A stretch of 8,718 bases of DNA, taken from assembly GCA_035460965.1 (NCBI GenBank), contig DATHWB010000051.1:1-8718 (forward strand). Reading direction: 5' to 3'. A model generated the notes under the pieces. That model worked only from the letters and a program-made list of their open reading frames with translations. It had not been told where the DNA came from and ran no database searches. This document shows, in pieces, positions 1 through 6,221 of this stretch. The translations under genes and the position numbers were made by a program. The number at the start of each line of letters is the position of its first letter. The first letter of the stretch is position 1. The DNA is from DATHWB01 sp035460965 (lineage in GTDB: Bacteria; Actinomycetota; Acidimicrobiia; Spongiisociales; ZC4RG35).

Positions 1-265
1 TGACGCCTGCCGCCTGGCCGACGGCCCGCTCAGTCGCGCCCTCGACGGTGCGGGTCACCATCCAAAGTGTGACTCCGACGACCAGCGCACCGATCCCCAA
101 GAGGACGTTGGCCAGACTCCACTCCGACAGCGACCCGGAGATGGCCGACGCCATCGCCTCCCGGTCGTCGAGGTCCGCGAACACCTCCTGAACGACCGGA
201 AACATCACACCGACAAGGAACGCCACGGACCCGAGAACGAAGAGCATGCCGACCGAACGTCTCAT
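1..265 (-). CDS. Partial small membrane protein, function unknown (C-terminus off the left edge)
   Basis: An open frame runs from an ATG at 265 to the window edge, giving 88 full codons without a stop. The start is well supported: GGAGG lies at 278-274, eight bases before the ATG. Two hydrophobic stretches are visible. The first is at about residues 5-25 (begins VGMLFVLGSVAFLVGVMFPV), right after an MRRS basic start. The second is at about 52-70 (LANVLLGIGALVVGVTLWMV). Between them is an acidic loop with DLDDRE, and after the second comes a soluble stretch with TRTVEGATERAV. The likely topology is a two-pass inner-membrane protein with both ends inside. I do not recognise the family. It lies downstream of tRNA-Thr on the same strand but seems to have its own promoter and ribosome site. 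The missing C-terminus could carry another domain. Confidence 0.7.
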   Translation of the reverse strand, partial: MRRSVGMLFVLGSVAFLVGVMFPVVQEVFADLDDREAMASAISGSLSEWSLANVLLGIGALVVGVTLWMVTRTVEGATERAVGQAAGV

Positions 266-299
266 AGATCCAACCTCCGACGAGCCGCAGCGTCGGATC

Positions 300-308
300 G
301 TTCTACCA
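300..308 (-). promoter_or_regulatory. Candidate extended -10 promoter element for the partial membrane protein gene
   Basis: On the minus strand this reads TGGTAGAAC, that is TGn followed by TAGAAC, which matches an extended -10 (four of six bases to TATAAT). It ends 34 bases before the ATG at 265, leaving room for a short leader that carries the GGAGG at 278-274. No convincing -35 box is visible. The call is inferred from sequence shape only. Confidence 0.35.
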
Positions 309-322
309 CAACAGCCCTCGTG

Positions 323-345
323 AACACGGCCCCGAAAGGCCGGTT
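323..345 (-). terminator. Candidate hairpin terminator after tRNA-Thr
   Basis: Inverted repeat: AAC plus CGGCC on one side pairs with GGCCG plus GTT on the other, with a one-base bulge at 326 and a six-base loop at 332-337. That gives about eight base pairs. It begins 21 bases past the 3' end of tRNA-Thr and precedes the promoter of the next gene, the right place to end the tRNA or rlmB-tRNA transcript. No U-tract follows, so it is not a classical intrinsic terminator. It could also be a processing or spacer stem. Confidence 0.4.
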
Positions 346-366
346 CTCACCGTAGGAGAATGTGGG

Positions 367-440
367 AGCTGGCGGTGGGACTCGAACCCACGACCTGCTG
401 ATTACAAGTCAGCTGCTCTGGCCATCTGAGCTACGCCAGC
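367..440 (-). tRNA. tRNA-Thr (anticodon UGU)
   Basis: A complete cloverleaf can be drawn. The acceptor stem GCTGGCG (440-434) pairs with CGCCAGC (374-368). The D stem is GCTC/GAGC. The anticodon stem GCTGA/TCAGC encloses the seven-base loop CTTGTAA, with anticodon TGT at 406-404. The T arm GTGGG-TTCGAGT-CCCAC is perfect. The discriminator is T at 367. The genomic bases that follow are CCCA, so CCA is not cleanly encoded and is probably added after transcription. UGU reads ACA and by wobble other ACN codons. The gene lies 30 bp past the rlmB stop, so it could be cotranscribed with rlmB or have its own promoter. No sign of integration at its 3' end is visible. Confidence 0.97.
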
Positions 441-453
441 GGATGATGCGGGA

Positions 454-459
454 AGCGTA
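454..459 (-). promoter_or_regulatory. Candidate -10 box for tRNA-Thr
   Basis: On the minus strand this is TACGCT, 13 bases before the mature tRNA 5' end, in the short gap after rlmB. A start about seven bases downstream would leave a leader of about six bases for RNase P to remove. The -35 region is weak (TCCAAC at 17-base spacing). The same hexamer lies before the P450 start. It is a suggestion only, because read-through from rlmB would also serve. Confidence 0.25.
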
Positions 460-470
460 ACGGCGGAGGT

Positions 471-1208
471 TCAGGTGTTGGACGCCCTCACCCGCATCAC
501 CTCGAAGCAGGCGAGAGCAGCCGCCACCGATGCATTCAGGCTCTCCGATCCGGCCGCCATCGGGATCGACGCCACCACGTCGACCCGCTCTCGCACGAGG
601 TGGGCGAGGCCGGTCTCGGCGCCCACCACGATCGCCACCGGTTCGGTCAACAGTCCCAGACCGAACAGCGACTGGTCGCCCCCCGCGTCCAGACCGACCG
701 TCCACACCCCCAGCGACGACAGCTTGCGGAGGGCGTCGGGGACCGAACCGATGACCGAGAGAGACAACTGCTCGAACGCCCCGGCGGCGGCCTTGAAGGC
801 GGCGGCTCCGATGCGGGCGGTGCGACGATCGGGTACCGCCAGACGAGGGATCCCCGCCGCCACCGCCGATCGCGCGATCGCTCCGAGGTTGTGGGGATCT
901 TCCACGTGATCGACCACCAGCAGCGAGGCGGGTGACGAGTCGGCGACCAGCTCCTCGAGACTGCGGAGCACCAGCGGTCGGCAGGTGGCGACCACCCCTT
1001 GCGGCGCGGTCGTCTCCGCGATCGTTCGCACATCGTCGACGGTACGGACCTCGACACCGAGAGCAGTCGCCTCGGCGATCAGTGCGGCGATGTCGTCCTT
1101 GTCCGCCCGGCCACGTTCAACGGTGAGCGACTCCACCCGACCGGCCCGCAGGGCGGCGGTGACGGCGTGGACGCCTTCGAGGCTACGACCGATGCCAGCG
1201 GACGCCAT
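471..1208 (-). CDS. rlmB: 23S rRNA (guanosine-2'-O)-methyltransferase RlmB, TrmH/SpoU family
   Basis: This 245-residue protein matches the size of E. coli RlmB (about 243), which methylates the 2'-O of G2251 in the 23S rRNA peptidyl-transferase loop using S-adenosylmethionine. Residues 7-80 form the N-terminal RNA-binding domain (GRSLEGVHAV at its start, QGVVA at 70-74). The SPOUT knot domain follows from about residue 95. Motif 1 is at 100-115 with N107 and R113 (HNLGAIARSA). Motif 2 is VVGAETGL at 194-201. Motif 3 is IPMAAGSESLNASVAA at 215-230 with S223-L224-N225. The frame is open far upstream, but that part lies antiparallel-in-frame-shift over cysS and resembles no methyltransferase. 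The ATG at 1208 directly precedes the family start and has GAGGA eight bases before it. It overlaps the cysS end by 26 bp, which suggests translational coupling. Other TrmH members are possible, but length and context favour RlmB. Confidence 0.93.
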   Translation of the reverse strand: MASAGIGRSLEGVHAVTAALRAGRVESLTVERGRADKDDIAALIAEATALGVEVRTVDDVRTIAETTAPQGVVATCRPLVLRSLEELVADSSPASLLVVDHVEDPHNLGAIARSAVAAGIPRLAVPDRRTARIGAAAFKAAAGAFEQLSLSVIGSVPDALRKLSSLGVWTVGLDAGGDQSLFGLGLLTEPVAIVVGAETGLAHLVRERVDVVASIPMAAGSESLNASVAAALACFEVMRVRASNT

Positions 1209-2607
1209 CGGCGGTGTCCTCGACGGCGATGCCCAGGGCCGCCAAGCCATCACGAATGGCGTCGGCGGTGGCGAAGTCCCGATCCCCCCTGGCCTCCGCC
1301 CGACGGGCGAACAGCGCCTCCAGGGTCTCCTCGGCGGCGCTGCCCGGCTGGGCTCCGACACTCGCCGCCAGCTCCGCGACTCCCTCGGCGAGATCGCCCA
1401 GGTCTGCCACTTCCCGGGGCCGGAGTCCGAACACGTCGACGATCTCATGGACGGCTGCGACGACCCCGCTGGCATCCTCCCCGGCGTCCAGTGCCCGGTT
1501 GGCGTCGCGCACGGCGTCGAAGAGGACCGACAGCGCCTCCGGTGTGGCGAAGTCGGCGTCCATCTTCTCAACGAAGCGTTCCACCACGAGGGGATCGGGT
1601 TCCCCACCGGGCACCGAACGCTCCAGCACCCGGGAGATCCGGTCGAGCGAAGCCCTGGCGTCTTTGACCAGTTCCTCGGAGAACTCGAGAGGCGACCGGT
1701 AGTGCGCACGCAGGTAGAACAAGCGAACGGCGGCTCCGCCGTAGGTCTGGATCGCCTCGTGCAGGCCGATGATGTGGCCGGTCGACTTGGACATCTTCTC
1801 GCCGCCGAGGTTGACCATCCCGCTGTGCAGCCAGTAGCGGGCGAATTGCTCGCCGGTGGCACCCTCTGACTGTGCGATCTCGTTCTCGTGGTGGGGAAAG
1901 ATCAGGTCGTTGCCGCCACCGTGGATGTCGAAGGTGTCGCCGAGGAACTCTGCAGACATCGCGGAGCACTCGATGTGCCACCCGGGGCGTCCAGGGCCCC
2001 AGGGGGAGTCCCACCAGGGCTCCCCCGGCTTGGCCGCCTTCCACAGCGCGAAGTCCAGCGGGTCGTGCTTGAACTCGTCGACCTCCACCCGGGCTCCCGC
2101 CCGTAGCTCGTCGGGCTTCCGACCGGACAGCTTGCCGTAGTCCTCGAGTGTCCGGACCGAGAAGTAGACGTCTCCGTTCTGCTCGGGATAGGCCAAGCCC
2201 CGGGCGATGAGGCGGTCGATGATCGCGATCATGCCGTCGACGTGCTCGGTCGCCTTGGGCTCGTGGTCGGGTGGCAGCACCGCCAACGCCTCGAACGCCG
2301 CCGCGAACCGTTCCGCCACCCGGGATGCGAGCTGCTCGGGGGTCTCGCCGGACTCCGCAGCCGCCGCGATGATCTTGTCCTCGACGTCGGTGATGTTCCG
2401 GACGTAGGTCACGTCGAAACCCCGCCAGCGCAGATACCGGATGATGACGTCGAAGGCGACGGCGAACCGGCCATGACCGACGTGGGGGTCGGACTGGACG
2501 GTGGGTCCGCAGACGTAGATGCCGATCTTTCCCTCGACCAAGGGCCGGAACGGCTCCAGGCGGCGTCCCAACGTGTTGTAGACCTGGATCTCACTGACGG
2601 GTTGCAT
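1183..2607 (-). CDS. cysS: Cysteinyl-tRNA synthetase
   Basis: Cytoplasmic class I synthetase of 474 residues that charges tRNA-Cys with cysteine using ATP. The signature HIGH box is HVGH at 42-45 and the KMSKS loop is exact at 271-275. The four zinc ligands of the E. coli enzyme are all present at a constant offset of five: C33 (YVCGPTV), C214 (WHIECSAM), H239 and E243 (FPHHENE). The tail from about 320 holds the helical and anticodon-binding domains. The paralogue MshC, which makes mycothiol, is shorter, so CysRS is preferred. I chose the ATG at 2607, 13 bp past the ispF stop, because it leaves eight residues before the conserved YNTL, as is usual. A GTG at 2643 would add 12 proline-rich residues and overlap ispF. 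Neither start has a clear Shine-Dalgarno. The gene lies between ispF and rlmB in the same operon. Confidence 0.96.
   Translation of the reverse strand: MQPVSEIQVYNTLGRRLEPFRPLVEGKIGIYVCGPTVQSDPHVGHGRFAVAFDVIIRYLRWRGFDVTYVRNITDVEDKIIAAAAESGETPEQLASRVAERFAAAFEALAVLPPDHEPKATEHVDGMIAIIDRLIARGLAYPEQNGDVYFSVRTLEDYGKLSGRKPDELRAGARVEVDEFKHDPLDFALWKAAKPGEPWWDSPWGPGRPGWHIECSAMSAEFLGDTFDIHGGGNDLIFPHHENEIAQSEGATGEQFARYWLHSGMVNLGGEKMSKSTGHIIGLHEAIQTYGGAAVRLFYLRAHYRSPLEFSEELVKDARASLDRISRVLERSVPGGEPDPLVVERFVEKMDADFATPEALSVLFDAVRDANRALDAGEDASGVVAAVHEIVDVFGLRPREVADLGDLAEGVAELAASVGAQPGSAAEETLEALFARRAEARGDRDFATADAIRDGLAALGIAVEDTADGVRWHRS
1217..1221 (-). promoter_or_regulatory. Ribosome binding site that fixes the rlmB start
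   Basis: GAGGA on the minus strand, inside the cysS coding region, eight bases before the ATG at 1208. It supports starting rlmB here rather than at any upstream in-frame codon. Confidence 0.55.
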
Positions 2608-2620
2608 GAAGTCCGGGATG

Positions 2621-3127
2621 CTAGGAGGTGGAGCCGGGGACACCGATTCCGGCCCGGCAGGTGGCGACCGCCTGGGCGGCCAGCCCCTCGTCCCGTCCGA
2701 TGGCTCCCATGTGATCGGTGGTCGTGGCCTTCACCGAGACCCTGTCGACGTCGATCCCCAGGGCGGCGGCCAGTCCCTCCCGCACCCGATCCCGGAACGG
2801 GGCGACGCGGACGGACTGGCTGATCACCGTCACATCCACGGACTCCACGATCACACCGGCAGCGGCGGCCAGACGGACGCACTCCCGCAGCATGCCCATC
2901 GAATCCGCACCTTCCCAGCGGGATTCGGTGGAAGGGAAGTGGACGCCCATGTCGCCGAGGGCGGCAGCCCCGAGGATGGCGTCGGACACGGCATGGGCGG
3001 CAACGTCACCGTCCGAGGTGGCTTCCACCCCCCGCGCGTCGTCGACGACCACTCCGCCCAACAGCACCGGAGGGGTCTCGGAAAACCGGTGGGCGTCGAA
3101 TCCGAAGCCGACCCGGGTCTCCGACAC
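2621..3127 (-). CDS. ispF: 2-C-methyl-D-erythritol 2,4-cyclodiphosphate synthase
   Basis: This 168-residue enzyme of the MEP isoprenoid pathway converts CDP-methylerythritol 2-phosphate to the cyclic diphosphate, releasing CMP. It normally works as a homotrimer. The metal site is D11-x-H13 (GFDAHRF) plus H45 in SDGDVAAHAVSDA (38-50). LGAAALGDMG at 52-61 and KATTTDHMGAIGRDEG at 133-148 are the other family blocks. In the cytidine-binding segment the usual Pro-Lys is Val-Arg (V106-R107, SQSVRVAP). The start is a GTG six bases past the carD stop, with no strong Shine-Dalgarno, so translation is probably coupled to carD. The partner gene ispD, often adjacent or fused, is not in this window. Confidence 0.95.
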   Translation of the reverse strand: MSETRVGFGFDAHRFSETPPVLLGGVVVDDARGVEATSDGDVAAHAVSDAILGAAALGDMGVHFPSTESRWEGADSMGMLRECVRLAAAAGVIVESVDVTVISQSVRVAPFRDRVREGLAAALGIDVDRVSVKATTTDHMGAIGRDEGLAAQAVATCRAGIGVPGSTS

Positions 3128-3133
3128 GGGACG

Positions 3134-3718
3134 TCAGTCTTCGGGAACTTCGAAGACCGGCAGTGCCCGGTCGAGTTTCTTGACGGCCTCTTCCTCGTCG
3201 ACGCCGAGGGAGAACTCGAGCTCCGAGGTGAGGGTGATGCGGGCCTTGGACAGCATCCGTTTGAGGGCGGGCGAGATGCCCTTGGTCTGCTGGGCGAAGT
3301 TCAGGTCGCGAACGACCTCGGCCACCTGGAAAATGTCACCTGAGTACATCTTCTCGGTCAGGACCTTGTACCAGCGTGACCAGTTCGAACCCGCCTCCTG
3401 CGGCTCCTCCTTGAGAACCGCCAGTACCTTGCGGGCCTGAGCCTTCGAGATGATCGGTCGGATCAGGTCGTCGATGGTCTCGACCGGGACCTTCACGGTG
3501 AGTTGTTCGGTGGCGATGTCGAGGACGAAGTAGTCCTTCTTCTCGCCGGCGAACTCCTGCTTGATCTTCTTGGCGATCGTGGCCGCCCCGTGCTGCGGGT
3601 GCACCACCTTGTCCCCCACCGAATACTTGGAGGCCGGCGCCTTGGAGGACTTCTTGGGGGTCGCCTTGGTCTCCGAGGAGGACGACGCGGCGGGCGAAGC
3701 GGATTTCTTGGTAGCCAT
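3134..3718 (-). CDS. carD: CarD-family RNA polymerase-binding transcription regulator with a basic N-terminal tail
   Basis: CarD binds the RNA polymerase beta subunit and the upstream edge of the transcription bubble, stabilising open complexes, notably at rRNA promoters. The protein has 194 residues against 162 in M. tuberculosis. Residues 32-84 are the Tudor-like polymerase-interaction domain (YSVGDKVVHPQHGAATIAKK). The helical DNA-binding domain follows, with NWSRWYK at 112-118; W113 matches the bubble-wedging Trp85 of M. tuberculosis. VAEVVRDL (132-139) and KRMLSKAR (153-160) are conserved. Arg47 of M. tuberculosis is Lys here (K76, LTVKVP). Residues 1-31 are an added low-complexity tail with seven Lys and nine Ser and a single acidic residue. 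No later start codon exists before the core, so the tail is likely real. It lies between disA and ispF, with a possible promoter of its own in the 27-bp gap. Confidence 0.95.
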   Translation of the reverse strand: MATKKSASPAASSSSETKATPKKSSKAPASKYSVGDKVVHPQHGAATIAKKIKQEFAGEKKDYFVLDIATEQLTVKVPVETIDDLIRPIISKAQARKVLAVLKEEPQEAGSNWSRWYKVLTEKMYSGDIFQVAEVVRDLNFAQQTKGISPALKRMLSKARITLTSELEFSLGVDEEEAVKKLDRALPVFEVPED

Positions 3719-3728
3719 GAACGGCCGC

Positions 3729-3734
3729 AGTCTA
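3729..3734 (-). promoter_or_regulatory. Candidate -10 box close to the carD start
   Basis: TAGACT on the minus strand, ten bases before the carD ATG, inside the 27-bp disA-carD gap. No Shine-Dalgarno lies between it and the ATG, so a leaderless or very short-leader transcript is suggested. No good -35 is seen. An internal promoter would let carD be made at higher levels than disA, which would suit an abundant polymerase partner. Confidence 0.35.
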
Positions 3735-3745
3735 CCCGGGTCTGG

Positions 3746-4816
3746 TCACAGCACCTGCGGCGTCCACTCCTGAGCGAGCGAACGCACCCGTTCGAAGTAG
3801 TGCTGGAGGTGGGTGGCCCGGGCCGTCCCGATGCCTTCGACCTTCTCGAAATCCGCCACCGACGCCGTCAGCATCCGCGGCAGCCTCTTGAAGTGCTTGA
3901 TCAGTTCTTCCCTCACCGACTCGGGCAGGCGAGCCACCTTCGAGAGGAGTCGGTATCCCCGGGGCGTGACCGGCGCGTCCAGGTCGTCGAAGCCGATCGC
4001 CCTGGCGATCCGGATCGGATCGTCGAGGTCGTTCTCCTCCAGGGCGCTGAGGGCTTCCCTCGCCTTCACCAGCGACGCCTTGCGCCGGGTGGGCAGGTAG
4101 TCCCGAAGCGTCACGTCGCGCAGGAACTCCACCCCGCGCACCATGTCCGCCAGCTGGATGTAAGCCAGGCGCCCTTCGTCGCCCAGCGAGATCGCCTGCC
4201 GCTCGATGCCGAGGCCGACCCGGCGCACCAGCTCGGCGCGCTGCAGGAGGGTGACGACGGCCCGATGGGTGGCGAGTTCGGACACCTCGAGGGAGGTCAG
4301 GCCGTTCTCCGCCTCGTCCAGCCGGCGCCGCAAGCGGTCGAGGGTCTGCAGATCCTGGTTGACCTTGGCGGCCACCATCGTCGGGGACCGCAGCTCGACC
4401 TTCGAATCGTCGACATACACAGAGGCGGTGCGCCGACCTTCGGACACCGCCACCACCGGGACGGCCGCCTGGATGGCGATCCGCTGAGCGGTCCGGTGCC
4501 GGGATCCCGTCTCGTCGGTGGGAATGTCGATCGACGGCACGAAATGGACGTTGGCGGCGAGGATGAAGTCACCCTCGGAGTCGAGGATGATGCCGCCGTC
4601 CATCTTCGCCAGCTCGCTGAGCTTGGGTGGGGTGAAGTTGACCGGCTGGGCCAGACGGAACCCCCCGCTGGACAGTTCGGCCACCGCCGCACCGTCGCCG
4701 AGGACGATGATCGCGCCCTTGCCTTGCTGGATGATGCGTTCGAGACCCTGCCGCAACGGGGTACCGGGGGCGAGACGCTCGAGCGTCTCGAGCGCCAACG
4801 TGCCGTTCCGAGCCAC
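3746..4816 (-). CDS. disA: DNA integrity scanning protein DisA, diadenylate cyclase
   Basis: DisA forms octamers that move along DNA and make cyclic di-AMP from two ATP, pausing at branched recombination intermediates. The 356 residues match the family length (about 360). Residues 1-145 are the cyclase domain: APGTPLRQGLERI at 16-28, LAKMDGGIILD at 69-79 and ETGSRHRTAQR at 102-112. The catalytic DGA motif is DGG here (D73-G74-G75), while the RHR motif is intact (106-108) and is preceded by Ser instead of the usual Thr. Residues 150-290 form the helical spine. The C-terminal helix-hairpin-helix DNA-binding part includes VEGIGTARA at 326-334. The GTG at 4816 is taken as the start, although an ATT three codons upstream fits the ribosome site better. 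It lies 19 bp after radA, as in many bacteria, where the RadA product restrains or cooperates with DisA. Confidence 0.95.
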   Translation of the reverse strand: MARNGTLALETLERLAPGTPLRQGLERIIQQGKGAIIVLGDGAAVAELSSGGFRLAQPVNFTPPKLSELAKMDGGIILDSEGDFILAANVHFVPSIDIPTDETGSRHRTAQRIAIQAAVPVVAVSEGRRTASVYVDDSKVELRSPTMVAAKVNQDLQTLDRLRRRLDEAENGLTSLEVSELATHRAVVTLLQRAELVRRVGLGIERQAISLGDEGRLAYIQLADMVRGVEFLRDVTLRDYLPTRRKASLVKAREALSALEENDLDDPIRIARAIGFDDLDAPVTPRGYRLLSKVARLPESVREELIKHFKRLPRMLTASVADFEKVEGIGTARATHLQHYFERVRSLAQEWTPQVL

Positions 4817-4827
4817 GGCGGCAATCT

Positions 4828-4835
4828 ATCACCTC
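4828..4835 (-). promoter_or_regulatory. Strong Shine-Dalgarno for disA, oddly spaced
   Basis: GAGGTGAT on the minus strand is fully complementary to the usual 3' end of 16S rRNA. From its GAGG core there are 15 bases to the GTG at 4816 but only six to an in-frame ATT at 4825, which directly follows an in-frame TAG at 4828-4826. Either the spacing is relaxed or ATT is the true start, which would add Ile/Met-Ala-Ala. Confidence 0.5.
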
Positions 4836-6155
4836 TCACCTCCCAGGCGACGACGAGGGCACCAACCCCGCTTCCACCAGGGCCGGAAACAGCCTCTGGC
4901 CCTGGGTGGGAGCCACCACCGTCCTGATGCCGAGCCTGGAAGACTCCTCCCGTCGGCGGGCGTCGAACGGGACCGGACGTACCTCACCCGCCAACCCGAC
5001 CTCCCCCCACGCCGCCACGGACCCCAACGGCAGATCCATGCGGGAGGAGGCCAGGGCGAGTGCCACCGGCAGGTCGCAGGCCGGTTCGTCCAGGGTCCAT
5101 CCGCCCACCACGTTCACGTACACCTCGTGGTCGGAGAGGCGGATACCGCAATGGCGGTCGAGCACCGCCAGGATCTGATGGACCCGTGACGACTCCACCC
5201 CGCGCACGGACCGCCTGGGCTGGGGCTGGCCGGACGGGGTGACCAGGGCCTGGATCTCGACCAGTACGGATCTTCGCCCCTCGACGGCCGGGAACACGAC
5301 GGTGCCGGGTACGTCGCTCTGCCATTCCGCCAGGAACGCCTCCGACGGGTCTTCGACTTCGATCATCCCCTCGTTGCGCATGTCGAACAGAGCCACCACG
5401 TGAGTGGCACCGAAGCGGTTCTTGAAGCTGCGCAGTGCCCGGAATCCCCGGTCCGGGTCGCCCTCGAGCGACAACACCACGTCGACCATGTGTTCGAGCA
5501 GCTTCGGTCCGGCGAGCCCGCCCTCCTTGGTCACATGCCCGACCAGGATCGTGGCGACTCCTCTCTCCTTGGCGTAACGGACCAGGCGGGAGGCCGACTC
5601 TCGCACCTGGGTCACCGAACCTGGGGCGGAACCCAACTCGGGGATGCCGACGGTCTGGATCGAGTCGACGATCAAGACATCCGGCCGAGCCTCGTCGGCG
5701 GAGGCGATGGCGGCGTCGACGTCGTCCTCGGCGAGCACCAACACGCGGGCCGAGGAGACCCCGACCCGCTCGGCTCTCATCGCCACCTGCTGCCCCGACT
5801 CCTCGGCCGAACACACCAGCACCGTCCCTCCGCCCGCCGCCACCGCACCGGCCAGTTGCAGCAGGAGCGTGGACTTGCCGACTCCGGGTTCTCCTCCCAG
5901 GAGCACGACGGACCCAGGAACCAGGCCGCCTCCCAGCACACGGTCGAACTCACCGATCCCCGACGGGCGCCGCTCGAGGCGGACCGCCTCCGACAGCTGC
6001 TCCGCCACGGGCGCCGGACCGCGCCGGCGGGCGCCGGTGCGACCACCGCGGGGGAGGTCCGCAACCTCGCTCAGGGGACCCGATCCACCGCACTGAGGGC
6101 AAAACCCCATCCACTTGGCGGAGCGGAAACCACACGAGTCACAGGAGTACGACAC
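4836..6155 (-). CDS. radA: DNA repair protein RadA (Sms)
   Basis: RadA is a hexameric RecA-like, DnaB-like ATPase that helps RecA in branch migration of recombination intermediates. The 439 residues show every family block in order. The N-terminal C4 zinc finger is C5, C8, C19, C22. Walker A is GGEPGVGKST at 87-96. Walker B is VLIVDSIQT at 160-168. The RadA-specific KNRFG is at 245-249. The C-terminal Lon-like, non-protease domain carries GGWTLDEPACDLPVALALAS at 351-370 and GEVGLAGEVRPV at 384-395. The start is GTG at 6155, three codons before the first zinc-binding Cys, so no later start is possible. No Shine-Dalgarno precedes it, but a TACAGT box lies eight bases upstream. It is the first gene of the housekeeping run, and disA follows 19 bp after its stop. 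Confidence 0.97.
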   Translation of the reverse strand: MSYSCDSCGFRSAKWMGFCPQCGGSGPLSEVADLPRGGRTGARRRGPAPVAEQLSEAVRLERRPSGIGEFDRVLGGGLVPGSVVLLGGEPGVGKSTLLLQLAGAVAAGGGTVLVCSAEESGQQVAMRAERVGVSSARVLVLAEDDVDAAIASADEARPDVLIVDSIQTVGIPELGSAPGSVTQVRESASRLVRYAKERGVATILVGHVTKEGGLAGPKLLEHMVDVVLSLEGDPDRGFRALRSFKNRFGATHVVALFDMRNEGMIEVEDPSEAFLAEWQSDVPGTVVFPAVEGRRSVLVEIQALVTPSGQPQPRRSVRGVESSRVHQILAVLDRHCGIRLSDHEVYVNVVGGWTLDEPACDLPVALALASSRMDLPLGSVAAWGEVGLAGEVRPVPFDARRREESSRLGIRTVVAPTQGQRLFPALVEAGLVPSSSPGR

Positions 6156-6163
6156 GGGAACGG

Positions 6164-6169
6164 ACTGTA
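6164..6169 (-). promoter_or_regulatory. Candidate -10 box for leaderless radA transcription
   Basis: TACAGT on the minus strand, eight bases before the radA GTG. That spacing would start the message at or next to the start codon, consistent with the lack of a Shine-Dalgarno. No recognisable -35 is present. It would drive the whole radA-disA-carD-ispF-cysS-rlmB run. Confidence 0.4.
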
Positions 6170-6221
6170 GGGACGGCGAGTGACAGAAACGGCCGCAACG
6201 GACCGGAGGAGGCGGGCTCGA

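Noticed and set aside
367..440. tRNA-Thr as a phage or island attachment site
   Set aside because: No integrase, no repeat of the tRNA 3' end in the window, and ordinary genes on both sides.
1209..1862. Upstream in-frame extension of rlmB to 1862
   Set aside because: It lies in another frame of cysS, is rich in Arg/Pro/Ser typical of out-of-frame GC-rich DNA, and adds nothing like a methyltransferase. The ATG at 1208 has a ribosome site.
985..1869. Long plus-strand frame opposite rlmB and cysS
   Set aside because: Antisense shadow with no recognisable domain, covering two confidently identified genes.
1183..2607. MshC (mycothiol ligase) instead of CysRS
   Set aside because: The length, all four zinc ligands and the exact KMSKS at the E. 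coli spacing, plus the ispF-rlmB context, favour the synthetase.
2608..2643. 12-residue extension of CysRS from GTG 2643
   Set aside because: Proline-rich, overlaps the ispF end, and no better ribosome site; ATG 2607 gives the usual distance to the first conserved block. Not fully excluded.
3503..4927. Long plus-strand frame (474 codons) opposite disA and carD
   Set aside because: Antisense to two clear genes, with a His/Gly/Arg-rich composition and no motif; a product of high G/C at third positions.
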